A program made the position numbers and the translations under genes. Below the pieces are notes generated by a model that saw nothing but the letters and a program-made list of their open reading frames with translations, was not told the origin of the DNA and ran no database searches. Below, piece after piece: positions 8,946 to 17,619 of a DNA stretch of 44,852 nucleotides (its first letter is position 1; each line of letters starts with the position of its first letter). Source of the stretch: an uncultured Mycolicibacterium sp. (GTDB taxonomy: Bacteria > Actinomycetota > Actinomycetes > Mycobacteriales > Mycobacteriaceae); NCBI GenBank assembly GCA_945957405.1, contig CAMFLL010000012.1, forward strand, positions 1-44,852, read 5' to 3'.

Positions 8946-9916
8946 TGCTGGCCCGTAACGCTGAATCGCTGTACTGGATCGGCCGATACGTCGAGCGCGC
9001 CGACGACACGGCCCGCATCCTCGACGTCACGGTGCATCAGCTCCTCGAGGACTCGAGTGTCGACCCCGACCAGAGGTCACGGCTGCTACTGCGGGTGCTG
9101 GGCATCGAGCCGCCCGACGAGCAGCTCGACGTGTGGTCGCTGACCGACCTCGTGGCGTTCTCGCGCGACACCACCGGCGGCTGTTCGATCGTCGACGCGA
9201 TCTCCGCGGCCCGCGAAAATGCCCGCGGTGCACGCGAAGTCACCTCCACCGAGATGTGGGAGTGCCTGAACACCACGTACAACGCGCTGGCCGAGCGTGA
9301 GCGGGCCGCGAAACGCCTTGGGCCGCACGAGTTTCTGGGCTTCATCGAAGGGCGCGCGGCGATGTTCGCCGGCCTTGCCGACTCCACCCTGTCCCGCGAC
9401 GACGGGTACCGCTTCATGGTGTTGGGTCGCGCCATCGAACGTGTCGACATGACGGTGCGGATGCTGTTGTCCCGGGTGGGTGACAGTGCGTCGTCGCCGG
9501 CCTGGGTCACGGTGCTGCGTTCTGCGGGTGCGCACGACACCTACCTGCGGACCTATCGCGGCGTACTCGACGCCGGACGGGTGGTCGAGTTCATGCTGCT
9601 GGACCGCTTGTTCCCGCGTTCGGTGTACTACTCGCTGCGGCTTGCCGAACACAACCTCGACGAGCTGCTCAACCGTCCGCACAACCGGCTCGGCGCCACC
9701 GCCGAGGCGCAGCGCCTGCTCGGCCGGGCTCGAAGTGAGCTCGAGTTCTTGCGGCCCGGTGACCTGCTGGAGTCCCTGGAAACCAGGTTGGCGGCACTGC
9801 AGAAAACGTGTTTCGACGTCGGAGAGGCGTTGGCACTGCAGTACTTCTACTCGGCGCCGTGGGTGGCGTGGACGGATGCCGGTCAGTCGCTGGTCATCGA
9901 GGAAGGTGAGATCTGA
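8945..9916 (+). CDS. Alpha-E domain protein (DUF403, Rv2410c-like)
   Basis: A 323-residue, almost all-helical protein with the family opening MLARNAESLYWIGRYVERADDTARILD. The whole length is one alpha-E domain. It occurs nearly always between a circularly permuted ATP-grasp gene and a transglutaminase-like gene, as here, and is coupled to both by TGATG 1-nt overlaps. Its biochemical role is not established; it is thought to form a complex with the ATP-grasp partner. Confidence 0.9.
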   Translation: MLARNAESLYWIGRYVERADDTARILDVTVHQLLEDSSVDPDQRSRLLLRVLGIEPPDEQLDVWSLTDLVAFSRDTTGGCSIVDAISAARENARGAREVTSTEMWECLNTTYNALAERERAAKRLGPHEFLGFIEGRAAMFAGLADSTLSRDDGYRFMVLGRAIERVDMTVRMLLSRVGDSASSPAWVTVLRSAGAHDTYLRTYRGVLDAGRVVEFMLLDRLFPRSVYYSLRLAEHNLDELLNRPHNRLGATAEAQRLLGRARSELEFLRPGDLLESLETRLAALQKTCFDVGEALALQYFYSAPWVAWTDAGQSLVIEEGEI

Positions 9917-10755
9917 TGTGGCGCATGCGGGTGGTCCACGCGACCGGGTACGCCTACAAGTCCCCGGTGACGGCGTCGTTCAACGAGGCGCGCCTGACGC
10001 CGCGCTCGGATTCGCGGCAGAACGTCATCCTTAACCGCGTCGAAACGGTGCCGGCGACGCGGTCCTACCGTTATGTCGATTACTGGGGCACCGCGGTGAC
10101 GGCGTTCGATCTGCACGCGCCGCACGCCGAGTTGGAGGTGACGGCCTCATCGGTGGTCGAGACCGACAAGCCCGAGGCGCCTGAAACCAAGGTCAGCTGG
10201 GATGATCTGGCGTCGGAGGCGGCGATCGACAGGTTCGACGAGGTGCTCAGCCCGACGGTCTACACGCCCGCGAGCAAGCGCATCGAGCGGGTGGGCCGGC
10301 GGATCGCCAAGTACTACGAGCCGCAGGAGGCCGTGGTCGAGGCCGCGCGCTGGGTGCAGGGCGAGCTGCAGTACGTGCCCGGCACCACCGGTGTGCATTC
10401 GTCAGGCCTCGACGCGCTGCGGGAAGGCAAGGGGGTCTGTCAGGATTTCGCGCATCTGACGCTGATCCTGTTGCGCGGCATGGGTATACCCGCGCGATAT
10501 GTGTCGGGATATCTGCATCCGAAGCGCAATGCCAAGGTGGGTGACACCGTCGACGGGCAGAGCCACGCCTGGATCCAGGCCTGGACGGGGGAGTGGTGGT
10601 TCTACGACCCGACCAATGACACCGAGATCAACGAGCAGTACATCAGCGTGGGCGTGGGTCGCGACTACGCCGATGTGACACCGCTCAAGGGTATCTACTC
10701 CGGCGAAGGCTCGACCGACCTCGACGTCATCGTGGAGATCACCCGCCTCGCGTGA
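9916..10755 (+). CDS. Transglutaminase-like cysteine protease/amidase (Rv2409c-like)
   Basis: A 279-residue protein with an N-terminal all-beta bacterial transglutaminase-like domain (1-80) and a papain-like transglutaminase core. Catalytic triad candidates are Cys175 in GKGVCQDFAH, His217 in GQSHAWIQAW and Asp231 in WFYDPTND. Such proteins usually hydrolyse or transfer amide bonds, so the enzyme may cleave the product of the ATP-grasp ligase two genes upstream (inference from the conserved operon). No signal peptide is seen, so it should be cytoplasmic. It ends 7 nt before the stop of the convergent RNase Z-like gene. Confidence 0.9.
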   Translation: MWRMRVVHATGYAYKSPVTASFNEARLTPRSDSRQNVILNRVETVPATRSYRYVDYWGTAVTAFDLHAPHAELEVTASSVVETDKPEAPETKVSWDDLASEAAIDRFDEVLSPTVYTPASKRIERVGRRIAKYYEPQEAVVEAARWVQGELQYVPGTTGVHSSGLDALREGKGVCQDFAHLTLILLRGMGIPARYVSGYLHPKRNAKVGDTVDGQSHAWIQAWTGEWWFYDPTNDTEINEQYISVGVGRDYADVTPLKGIYSGEGSTDLDVIVEITRLA

Positions 10756-10762
10756 GTCGGCG

Positions 10763-11602
10763 CTACTGACCGAGCTCGATCCGGTCCAGGTCGTTGGCGA
10801 GCTCGATCCGCCCGGTGAACTCGTCGGCGGCCAGTGCCAGCCACTGGTCCTCCTGGCCGGGGGCCACGGGTGGGACGCAGTGCGTCAAGACCAGAGTGCC
10901 GACACCGGCGCGCTGTGCGGTGGCCGCGGCCTGCTGCACCGACGAGTGATAATCCAGGATGTCCTTGATCCGCTGCATCGGCATCTGCTCCACCAGGTCC
11001 TTGCGAATCACGGTGTGCACCAGTGCATCAGCGCCGGCTGCCAACGCGTCGAGGCCCTCGCACGGCACGGTGTCACCGGCCAGCACCGCCGATGAACCAC
11101 CGTGCGAGACGCGGAATCCGATGGTCGGTTCGACCGGTCGGTGATCGGTGGGCCCGGCCGTGATGGTGACGCCGTCGCGATCCCACACCTGGCCGTCGGT
11201 GTACTCGTGGACCTCCAGCGCGGGTGGCGCGGTCAGGTCGGCATGGTGGGCGATGCGGTATCCGATGTCGAACCCGAACGCCTTGAGCGTGGCCTCGACG
11301 ACCTCCGCGGTGCCGGGTGGACCGATGATCTGCAGTGGCTCGGGTTCGGGGCGAAACGTCGTGACCCATCGCGTGATGATGAGATCGCCCAGGTCGGCGA
11401 TGTGATCACTGTGCAGGTGGGTCAGCAGCAGCGCGCTGAGGGTGTTGGCGCCGACGCCGGCCGCCGTGGCCCGCATCAACACGCCGCGACCGCAGTCCAC
11501 CAGGAAGGTCTGCCCGCCGGCCTGGATCAGCGTCGATGGTCCGGCACGGTTGGCGTCCGGGATGGGGCTGCCGGTGCCGAGGAGGGTTATCGCGATCGTC
11601 AC
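10763..11602 (-). CDS. Metallo-beta-lactamase fold hydrolase, ribonuclease Z-like (Rv2407-like)
   Basis: The GTG at 11602 gives 279 residues starting [16 protein letters not shown], the typical N terminus of RNase Z-type MBL proteins; the open frame continues far upstream but without family similarity. Zinc ligands are visible in THLHSDH (His62, His64, Asp66, His67), AGDTV (Asp near 177) and LTHCVPP (His near 241). RNase Z removes the 3' trailer of tRNA precursors; some relatives act on other phosphodiesters or are arylsulfatase-like, so tRNA processing is likely rather than certain. It is convergent with the transglutaminase gene and divergent from the CBS gene. Confidence 0.85.
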   Translation of the reverse strand: MTIAITLLGTGSPIPDANRAGPSTLIQAGGQTFLVDCGRGVLMRATAAGVGANTLSALLLTHLHSDHIADLGDLIITRWVTTFRPEPEPLQIIGPPGTAEVVEATLKAFGFDIGYRIAHHADLTAPPALEVHEYTDGQVWDRDGVTITAGPTDHRPVEPTIGFRVSHGGSSAVLAGDTVPCEGLDALAAGADALVHTVIRKDLVEQMPMQRIKDILDYHSSVQQAAATAQRAGVGTLVLTHCVPPVAPGQEDQWLALAADEFTGRIELANDLDRIELGQ

Positions 11603-11683
11603 TGCACAGGTATCCCATACCGCGGGGCCGAAGCAGTGCCGAACCGCCGTGGTGGCGTGCTTTCGCCCCGGTGCAAATCGTCC

Positions 11684-11689
11684 TAACCT
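11684..11689 (+). promoter_or_regulatory. Candidate -10 box for the CBS-domain gene
   Basis: TAACCT fits TANNNT and would place the transcript start near 11696, leaving a leader of about 28 nt with a clear Shine-Dalgarno GGAGGGG just before the ATG at 11724. No convincing -35 box. Confidence 0.4.
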
Positions 11690-11723
11690 GGTGTGAGCGG
11701 GATCACAGCTACCGGAGGGGACA

Positions 11724-12155
11724 ATGCGAATCGCGGATCTGCTGCGAAACAAGGGCGCCGAGGTGGCAACGGTGCAGCCGGAGGCGTCGGTGCGCGAACT
11801 GCTCGACGGGCTCGCCGAACGCAACATCGGGGCGATGGTGGTGGTCGGATCGGCCGGTGCGATAGCCGGCATCGTGTCCGAGCGCGACGTGGTGCGACGG
11901 CTGCACGAACACGGACCCGACGTGCTGGACTTCACCGTCGCCGAGATCATGACCTCGGTGGTCGCGACGTGCGGTATGGAGTCGTCGGTCAACGAACTGT
12001 CGGAGTTGATGACCGAGAACCGGGTGCGGCACATCCCCGTGGTGGTGGATGGCCGCCTGGCCGGCATCGTCAGCATCGGTGACGTCGTGAAACACCGGCT
12101 CGAGGAACTCAAGACCGAGCAGGAGCAACTGCAGGCCTACATCAATCAGGGTTAG
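11724..12155 (+). CDS. Two-CBS-domain protein (Rv2406c-like)
   Basis: A 143-residue protein made of two CBS motifs (about residues 7-60 and 75-130), with the repeated pattern [11 protein letters not shown] and [15 protein letters not shown] pairs bind adenine nucleotides and act as energy sensors; as a stand-alone protein its partner is unknown. The ATG at 11724 is preceded by GGAGGGG. Its stop overlaps that of the convergent monooxygenase gene by 4 nt, which marks the junction where the sulfur block begins. Confidence 0.88.
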   Translation: MRIADLLRNKGAEVATVQPEASVRELLDGLAERNIGAMVVVGSAGAIAGIVSERDVVRRLHEHGPDVLDFTVAEIMTSVVATCGMESSVNELSELMTENRVRHIPVVVDGRLAGIVSIGDVVKHRLEELKTEQEQLQAYINQG

Positions 12156-13564
12156 CGGGCCTGACCGACCAGCCCCTCGACGCCGTTGAGCAAATCGTTC
12201 TCGGCGAACGCGCCACGGTAGGCCGAGGCGGGGTGCGAGTCGGGCAGCCGATCGCCTTTACCGAGCAGCTTCTGCCGCAACGTGCCGGTCTTGTCGGTGG
12301 AGATCAGCCCGCGCTCGCGCAACGTGGGGAACAGTCGGTCGGCGACTTCGGTGAATGAGCCGGGCACCGTCGCGTGGTAGACGTTGACACCGTCGACGCC
12401 CGCCTCCCGCCACTGCTCCAGATAGTCCGCGATTTCCTTCGGGGTTCCGACGACGCGGTTGGCGCCCTCCATCACCCAGGCGAGGTCGCGGATCGTGGGC
12501 TCGGCATTGCCGGATGCCTCGGCCGCCCACCGGGCGTAGCTCTTCACGCCCGTGAACTCACCCAACTCGCTCAGCGGCGTGTCGAGCGAGTGGCTGCCCG
12601 CATCGATACCGGCGTCGCCGAGCGCGTGCAGCGCGATCCCCTCCAGGTCGAGATAACGCTTGAGCTCGTCGTTGCGTCGGACGGCCTCGGCATGGGTGTC
12701 GCCGATGACGAACGACAAACCCTGGGCGAACGTGATGTCGTCGGGGTCACGACCGTTCTGGGCCGCCAACGTCCTGGTCTCGGTGGTCAGCGCGTGCGCC
12801 GATTCGGGATTGGGGCTGCTGATGTACACGCCTTCGGCATTGCGCGCCGAGAACAATTGTCCCGCAGGCGAGGAGCCCGCTTGGAACAGTACCGGCGTGC
12901 GTTGCGGCGACGGGGATGAGAAGTGCGGACCCTCGACCTTGTAGCGCTTTCCGACGTGGTTGATCTTGTGGATCTTCGACGGATCTGAGTGCACGCCGCG
13001 GTCCTTGTCGGCGACCAGACCGCCCTCGTCCCAGGAGCCTTCCCACAATTTGTAGACGACGTCGACGTACTCGTATGCCCATTCGTAGCGTTCGTCGTGG
13101 GCGAGCGTGCCTTCGTGGCCGAAGCTGCGGAACATGTTCTCGTTGAAGCTCGTGACGATGTTCCAGCCCAGCCGGCCGTCGGTGTAGTGATCCAGTGACG
13201 ACATCCGGCGGGCGAAGTCGAACGGATGGTCCTGCACGATCGAACTGGTGAACACGATGCCGAGGTTCCGCGTCGCCGCGGCCAGCGCCGATGCCAACAC
13301 CGACGGGTCGTTGACGGGTACCTGGATGCCCGCCTCGACTGCCTTGCGCCAGTTACCGTTCCACGTCTGGCGCAGACCGAAGACGTCGGCGAAGAACAGC
13401 AGGTCATAACCGGCCGCGTCCACCTGGGCCGCGAGGTTGGTCCAGTGCCGCAGCGAGTTGAACTCGTGGTTGCGAGCCTCCGGCGCCCGCCACAGTCCGT
13501 GCAGCACATGGGAAGCGGTGTTCATGACGAACGCCGAGAAGTAGAGCGGTTTCTTGTCACTCAT
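12152..13564 (-). CDS. FMNH2-dependent monooxygenase, NtaA/SnaA/DszA family
   Basis: A 470-residue bacterial-luciferase-like protein of the NtaA/SnaA/DszA/DmoA group (YDLLFFADVFG, DHYTDGRLGWNIVTS, QAGSSPAGQLFSARNAEGVY). These enzymes use FMNH2 from a separate reductase to oxygenate substrates such as nitrilotriacetate, dibenzothiophene sulfone or dimethyl sulfide. It is the last gene of a metN-metI-metQ operon and overlaps metQ by 4 nt, so the importer probably brings in its substrate or a related organosulfur compound. No reductase gene is seen nearby. The exact substrate cannot be read from sequence. Confidence 0.9.
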   Translation of the reverse strand: MSDKKPLYFSAFVMNTASHVLHGLWRAPEARNHEFNSLRHWTNLAAQVDAAGYDLLFFADVFGLRQTWNGNWRKAVEAGIQVPVNDPSVLASALAAATRNLGIVFTSSIVQDHPFDFARRMSSLDHYTDGRLGWNIVTSFNENMFRSFGHEGTLAHDERYEWAYEYVDVVYKLWEGSWDEGGLVADKDRGVHSDPSKIHKINHVGKRYKVEGPHFSSPSPQRTPVLFQAGSSPAGQLFSARNAEGVYISSPNPESAHALTTETRTLAAQNGRDPDDITFAQGLSFVIGDTHAEAVRRNDELKRYLDLEGIALHALGDAGIDAGSHSLDTPLSELGEFTGVKSYARWAAEASGNAEPTIRDLAWVMEGANRVVGTPKEIADYLEQWREAGVDGVNVYHATVPGSFTEVADRLFPTLRERGLISTDKTGTLRQKLLGKGDRLPDSHPASAYRGAFAENDLLNGVEGLVGQAR

Positions 13565-14463
13565 TCGATGGGTCCCAGCGTGTTGCGGATCAGTTGGTCA
13601 TCGGTGGTCTTCAGGAACTCGGCGATCTTCGGGTCCTTGAAGGTGGCGATCAGCTTGACCACGTTGGGATCGTCGAGGTGCTTGTCGCTGACCACCAGGC
13701 CGCCTTCGCTGCCCTTCGGTGCCGGCTCGCGCGCCAGGATCTGTTGTTCGGTCAGCCCCGCCGCATAGACGTCCGAGATGTGCACGACGATGGCGTCGAC
13801 ATCCTCGAGGCTGCGCGCCAACTGCCCGATGGGCACCTGGACGAACTGGTAGTTCTTCGGATTCGTCGCGATGTCACCGAGCTGCGGCAGGCCTTCGATG
13901 GTGTCCTTGCCCGGCTTGAGGGTGATCTGCTTGTCGTATGCCAGGTCGAGCAGGGCGATGGCCTGGCCCGCGGGATCGTCGCGCAGGGCGATCTTGGCCC
14001 CGTTCGGCACCTCGGCCCAGTTGCGGTACTTGTTCGAGTACGTTGCCTGGTCCCAGGTGAACGTCGGTGCAGCCAAGGTCAATTGGAATCCGTTAGCGGC
14101 GATCGCGTCGTTGAGGAAGGGTTGGTGTTCGAAGAAGTTGCCCGCCACGGTGCCCGCGTCGACGGCGCGGTTGATCTCGATCAGGTTGTCGATCTTGACG
14201 GGTTCGATGGTGATGCCGTGGTCGGGTGCGACGTTCTCGGAGATGTACTTCAACAGGTTCTCGGCGGCGATGTCGGTGCTCCACGTCGCGACCTTCAGAT
14301 TGGTGCCGAACGGCTTGTCCTGATTCGAGTACTTCGCGTAGACGACGCCGCCGACGATCGCCACGACGGCCACCACGGCGCCGACGATCCACGGCCACCG
14401 TGAGCGCTTCTTGATCTCGATGTCGATGCCGCCTCCGACGGGCGAGCTGGTCTGATTGGTCAC
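13561..14463 (-). CDS. metQ: MetQ/NlpA-family ABC transporter substrate-binding protein, membrane-anchored
   Basis: The GTG start is preceded by AAAGGAAA. The 300-residue protein has a short cytoplasmic head with basic residues (KKRSR), one transmembrane helix (about residues 23-45, WIVGAVVAVVAIVGGVVYAKY), then a NlpA lipoprotein-type binding domain (NLKVATWSTD, GNFFEHQPFLNDAI, IALRDDPAGQAIALLDLA). Unlike most MetQ proteins it has no lipobox Cys and seems held by an uncleaved helix. Family ligands are methionine and relatives; with a monooxygenase downstream the ligand could be another organosulfur compound. Confidence 0.88.
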   Translation of the reverse strand: MTNQTSSPVGGGIDIEIKKRSRWPWIVGAVVAVVAIVGGVVYAKYSNQDKPFGTNLKVATWSTDIAAENLLKYISENVAPDHGITIEPVKIDNLIEINRAVDAGTVAGNFFEHQPFLNDAIAANGFQLTLAAPTFTWDQATYSNKYRNWAEVPNGAKIALRDDPAGQAIALLDLAYDKQITLKPGKDTIEGLPQLGDIATNPKNYQFVQVPIGQLARSLEDVDAIVVHISDVYAAGLTEQQILAREPAPKGSEGGLVVSDKHLDDPNVVKLIATFKDPKIAEFLKTTDDQLIRNTLGPIE

Positions 14464-14490
14464 GGGATTTCCTTTTTGGGTGAGGTGTTC

Positions 14491-15174
14491 TCAACGTGTG
14501 AGGGATTTGACGACGCGGTCGCCGACGAACTGGACGGCCTGGACGGTGATGATCAGCACCACGACGGTCGCGATCATGATGTTGTCGTCGAAACGGTTGT
14601 AGCCGTATGTGATTGCCAGGTTCCCGATACCGCCGGCGCCTATCGAGCCGGCGATCGCCGAGTACTCGATCATCGCGATGGTGTTGACCGTGAGGGCGCC
14701 GGCCAGCGCGGGCAGCGCCTCGGAGAGTTGCACCGAGCGGATCACCTGCAGCTGCGTGCCGCCAGAGACCAGCCCCATGTCGGTGACGTCGGCGCGCACC
14801 TCACGTAATGCGTTCTGCACCAGCCGGGCGAAGAACGGGATACCCGCGACTGTCATCGGCACGATGGCTGCGGGGATGCCTACCGTCGTTCCGACGATGA
14901 ACCGCGTGACGGGAATGATCGCCGTCATCAGGATGAGGAACGGCAGTGAACGGCCGACGTTGACGATCGTGTTGAGGACGGTGAACGTCTTCGGGTCGGG
15001 AAAGAGCCCGAGGTCGGAGGTGTTGTGCAACACGATCCCCACCGGGATGCCGACCAACACCACCAGGGCCATGGTGACGCCGACCATCACCCAGGTTTCG
15101 CCGTACGCCGGGAGCAGCAGGTCGGGTACGTGGGCCCACGGCGTGCTGAAGTCCTCCAAGGCCAGCAGCGTCAT
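14491..15174 (-). CDS. metI: MetI-family ABC transporter permease
   Basis: The ATG at 15174 overlaps the metN stop by 4 nt (ATGA) and gives 227 residues, the normal MetI length; the frame is open upstream but inside metN. It has five or six membrane helices and the permease EAA-loop region (about [18 protein letters not shown]), plus family signatures such as [10 protein letters not shown] and [21 protein letters not shown]. It forms the channel dimer of a MetNIQ-type importer. metQ starts 27 nt downstream. Confidence 0.9.
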   Translation of the reverse strand: MTLLALEDFSTPWAHVPDLLLPAYGETWVMVGVTMALVVLVGIPVGIVLHNTSDLGLFPDPKTFTVLNTIVNVGRSLPFLILMTAIIPVTRFIVGTTVGIPAAIVPMTVAGIPFFARLVQNALREVRADVTDMGLVSGGTQLQVIRSVQLSEALPALAGALTVNTIAMIEYSAIAGSIGAGGIGNLAITYGYNRFDDNIMIATVVVLIITVQAVQFVGDRVVKSLTR

Positions 15175-16172
15175 GCGGCGGCCTCGTCGGCTCGCCGTGC
15201 GCCGACCCGGACATGGAGGCCGCGCTGTTGGAGGTGATGGGCGAAACCGGCCGGCGCCGACGGAGAGAAGGCCAGCACGGCACGACCGACCGCAATACCG
15301 CGGATGGCCTCGACGCTGGCAGACAGCACACTGACCTTGGTGCCGGAGAGGCCGGTGGCGGACTGGATGGAGGTCAGCCAGTCGAGGGGAACTTCCCTTG
15401 AGGCGTAGGAGATCTCCCACACTTCGGCGGAGTCGTCGTGGGGCACGCTGGGCCGGTCGGGGAGCAACTCGTGGGCGAGCGACGAGGTGGGGTCGAGAAT
15501 GACGTCGGTCACCGCGCCGCTCTCGATGATGCGACCGTCTTCGATGCGAGCCACCGAGTCGGCGATCTCGCGGACCACCTCCATCTCATGGGTGATGAGG
15601 ATGATCGACAGGCCGTATTCGTCCCGGAGATGACTGAGCAGCGTGAGAATCGACTTGGTGGTCACCGGGTCGAGACCCGATGTCGCTTCATCGGAAAGCA
15701 GTATCGACGGGCCGAGCGCCAGTGCACGGGCGATACCGACCCGCTGCTTCTGACCGCCCGAGAGTTCGGCCGGGTAATAGCCGCTGCGATCGGACAGGCC
15801 GACGCGATCGAGCAACTCGTCGACGCGGCGACCGGTGGATCCCTCGGTGGCGCCCAGATATTGGAGTGGCAGTGCGACGTTCTGTGCCACGGAGCGACGG
15901 CGCAGCAGCGGCGCGGTCTGGAAGATGACACCGATGCTGCGCCTGGCCGCGATGAGCTCCGATCGGTCGAGCTGGGTGAAATCCTTGCCGTCGACCCGCA
16001 CGGTGCCGCTGGTGGGCCGCTCGAGAAAGCTGACGCAGCGCGACAGCGTGCTCTTGCCGGCACCGCTGGGACCGACGACGGCCAGGATCTCGCCGCTGCG
16101 GACGGACAGCGAGATGTCGTCGAGTACGGTGCGGTCACCGAACCTCTTGGTCAGGTTCTCGATCTCGATCAT
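15171..16172 (-). CDS. metN: MetN-type ABC transporter ATP-binding protein with NIL domain
   Basis: The ATG at 16172 gives 333 residues beginning [12 protein letters not shown]; the upstream open frame lacks similarity. It shows Walker [10 protein letters not shown] (about 35-43), signature LSGGQKQR, Walker [14 protein letters not shown] and the H-loop ITHEMEVV. The C-terminal 80 residues look like the NIL domain that binds methionine and inhibits transport allosterically in MetN. It is first gene of the minus-strand operon metN-metI-metQ-monooxygenase. The region upstream (16173-16487) holds the control elements. Confidence 0.9.
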   Translation of the reverse strand: MIEIENLTKRFGDRTVLDDISLSVRSGEILAVVGPSGAGKSTLSRCVSFLERPTSGTVRVDGKDFTQLDRSELIAARRSIGVIFQTAPLLRRRSVAQNVALPLQYLGATEGSTGRRVDELLDRVGLSDRSGYYPAELSGGQKQRVGIARALALGPSILLSDEATSGLDPVTTKSILTLLSHLRDEYGLSIILITHEMEVVREIADSVARIEDGRIIESGAVTDVILDPTSSLAHELLPDRPSVPHDDSAEVWEISYASREVPLDWLTSIQSATGLSGTKVSVLSASVEAIRGIAVGRAVLAFSPSAPAGFAHHLQQRGLHVRVGARRADEAAA

Positions 16173-16487
16173 GGTGGCTCTCTGCTTGCAGTGGACGCGG
16201 GTCCGAGAGGACAGACAGGAGCAGAAGGTACGCAGCTGCGGTGCGGCCCGACAGGATAGTGATCGGGCTGATCCGAAGTCCGGGACTCTGCGCCAGTCAC
16301 TCACGGGCTCATGATGATTCGGCCGCCGCATCTGCCAGCGTGTTCGCGTTGCGAGCTGGCCGAGGCCGGCCTCGGCGTGAGGTCCGTCACACGCAGTCCG
16401 CGGTCGCGATGTCGATTAGAGTGGACCGTTGTTCGCAGAAACCATTGTGATGGAACGGATTTGATGTGACCGAATTGCGGCTCTGAC
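16173..16487. other. Divergent intergenic region between metN and the SsuD-like gene
   Basis: A 315-nt region that must carry promoters for both directions. It holds an 18-bp perfect palindrome (listed separately) and, on the plus strand, a TANNNT box TAGAGT at 16417-16422. I looked for a SAM riboswitch facing metN: a TCATGAG occurs but the conserved CCGGCAACC core is missing. No leader ORF rich in Cys or Met codons is convincing. No tRNA or other RNA gene is seen. Confidence 0.5.
16359..16376. repeat. 18-bp perfect palindrome in the metN/ssuD-like divergent region
   Basis: GCCGAGGCCGGCCTCGGC reads the same on both strands. It could be an operator for a dimeric regulator serving both sulfur operons, or fold as a hairpin with a 7-bp stem and 4-nt loop. 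It lies about 185 nt from the metN start and 110 nt from the monooxygenase start. Confidence 0.55.
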
Positions 16488-17597
16488 ATGGGCGTGACGC
16501 GAGCGTTCCACTGGTACCTGCCAACCCACGGCGACACCACCGCGGTCGCCGACAACCAGGGCAGCGCGGCGGTGCGCGCCGATTCCCATCTGGAACCGAC
16601 TCTGGCCAATCTGACGGCGCTGGGGCGGGCTGCCGAGAACCACGGGTTCCAGGCCGTCCTCACCCCGACCGGATCGCACTGCGAGGACTCGTGGATTGCG
16701 ACCGCGGCACTGGCACAGCACACGCGGTACCTCAAGTATCTGGTTGCGTTCCGGCCCGGTGTGCTGTCGCCGACCCTGGCCGCCCAGCAGGTCAGCACCT
16801 ATCAACGGTTCACCGGTAACCGGCTGGCGCTCAACATCGTCACCGGTGGCGACGAGGAGGAGATGCGCCGCTACGGCGACGGTGCCGACAAGGCCGCCCG
16901 CTATCGCAGGACGGGGGAGTTCCTCAGCGTCGTGCGTGGCATCTGGGGTGACCCCGACTACTCGTTCCGCGGCGAGTTCTACGACATCGACCATGCGCGC
17001 ACCGCGTACCCGCTTGACCATGTGCCGACGATCTATTTCGGTGGGTCATCACTCGAGGCGATCGAGGTGGCCGCCGAGCATGCCGACGTATATCTGACGT
17101 GGGGCGAACCGCCTGAACAGGTCGCCGAGAAGATCGAGCGGGTCCGCACCGCCGCGCAACGACGCGGGCGCACGCTGAGATACGGAGTCCGGCTGCACAC
17201 GGTTGCGCGCCCCACGGCCGCGCTGGCGTGGCAGCGTGCCGACGAGCTGATCTCGGGGCTCGGCGCCGACGAGGTACGGCGAGCGCACGAGCGGTTCCTG
17301 GGCAGCGGCTCGGAGGGGCAGCGCCGCATGGCCGCCCTGACCACCGGTGACCTCGTCGACGCCCGCAGCCTGGAGGTGCACCCCGGCCTGTGGGCGGGGC
17401 CGAGCCTGCTGCGCGACGGTGCGGGCACCGCGGCGATCGGCAGTTATGCCGACGTCGCGGCGGTGTTCGAGGAGTACGCGGCGCTCGGCGTCACCGAATT
17501 CGTGCTGTCGGGTTATCCGCAGAAAGTCGAAATCGAGCATGTGGGCGCCGGGGTGCTGCCGCTGGTGCGCACACCGGCGACCGCCGCGGCCGGCTGA
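16488..17597 (+). CDS. SsuD-like FMNH2-dependent alkanesulfonate monooxygenase
   Basis: A 369-residue luciferase-like protein with SsuD-family marks: opening RAFHWYLPTHGDT, then PTGSHCEDSWIATAAL, LVAFRPGVLSPTLAAQQ and LNIVTGGDEEEMRRYGD. SsuD cleaves alkanesulfonates to aldehyde and sulfite with FMNH2 and oxygen. It faces away from the metNIQ-type operon and could supply sulfite from a different class of substrate. There is little Shine-Dalgarno sequence before the ATG. An acetyltransferase gene follows after 22 nt. Confidence 0.9.
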   Translation: MGVTRAFHWYLPTHGDTTAVADNQGSAAVRADSHLEPTLANLTALGRAAENHGFQAVLTPTGSHCEDSWIATAALAQHTRYLKYLVAFRPGVLSPTLAAQQVSTYQRFTGNRLALNIVTGGDEEEMRRYGDGADKAARYRRTGEFLSVVRGIWGDPDYSFRGEFYDIDHARTAYPLDHVPTIYFGGSSLEAIEVAAEHADVYLTWGEPPEQVAEKIERVRTAAQRRGRTLRYGVRLHTVARPTAALAWQRADELISGLGADEVRRAHERFLGSGSEGQRRMAALTTGDLVDARSLEVHPGLWAGPSLLRDGAGTAAIGSYADVAAVFEEYAALGVTEFVLSGYPQKVEIEHVGAGVLPLVRTPATAAAG

Positions 17598-17619
17598 CCC
17601 CGTGTGCGAGGGTGTTTGC

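Noticed and set aside
16173..16330. Possible SAM-IV riboswitch upstream of metN
   Set aside because: A TCATGAG is present, but the conserved CCGGCAACC core and the closing TGATGACC are absent.
16409..16450. Short leader-like ORF beginning MSIRVDRC before the SsuD-like gene
   Set aside because: It has only one Cys codon and its ATG lies upstream of the TAGAGT box at 16417, so it would not be on the transcript that box predicts.
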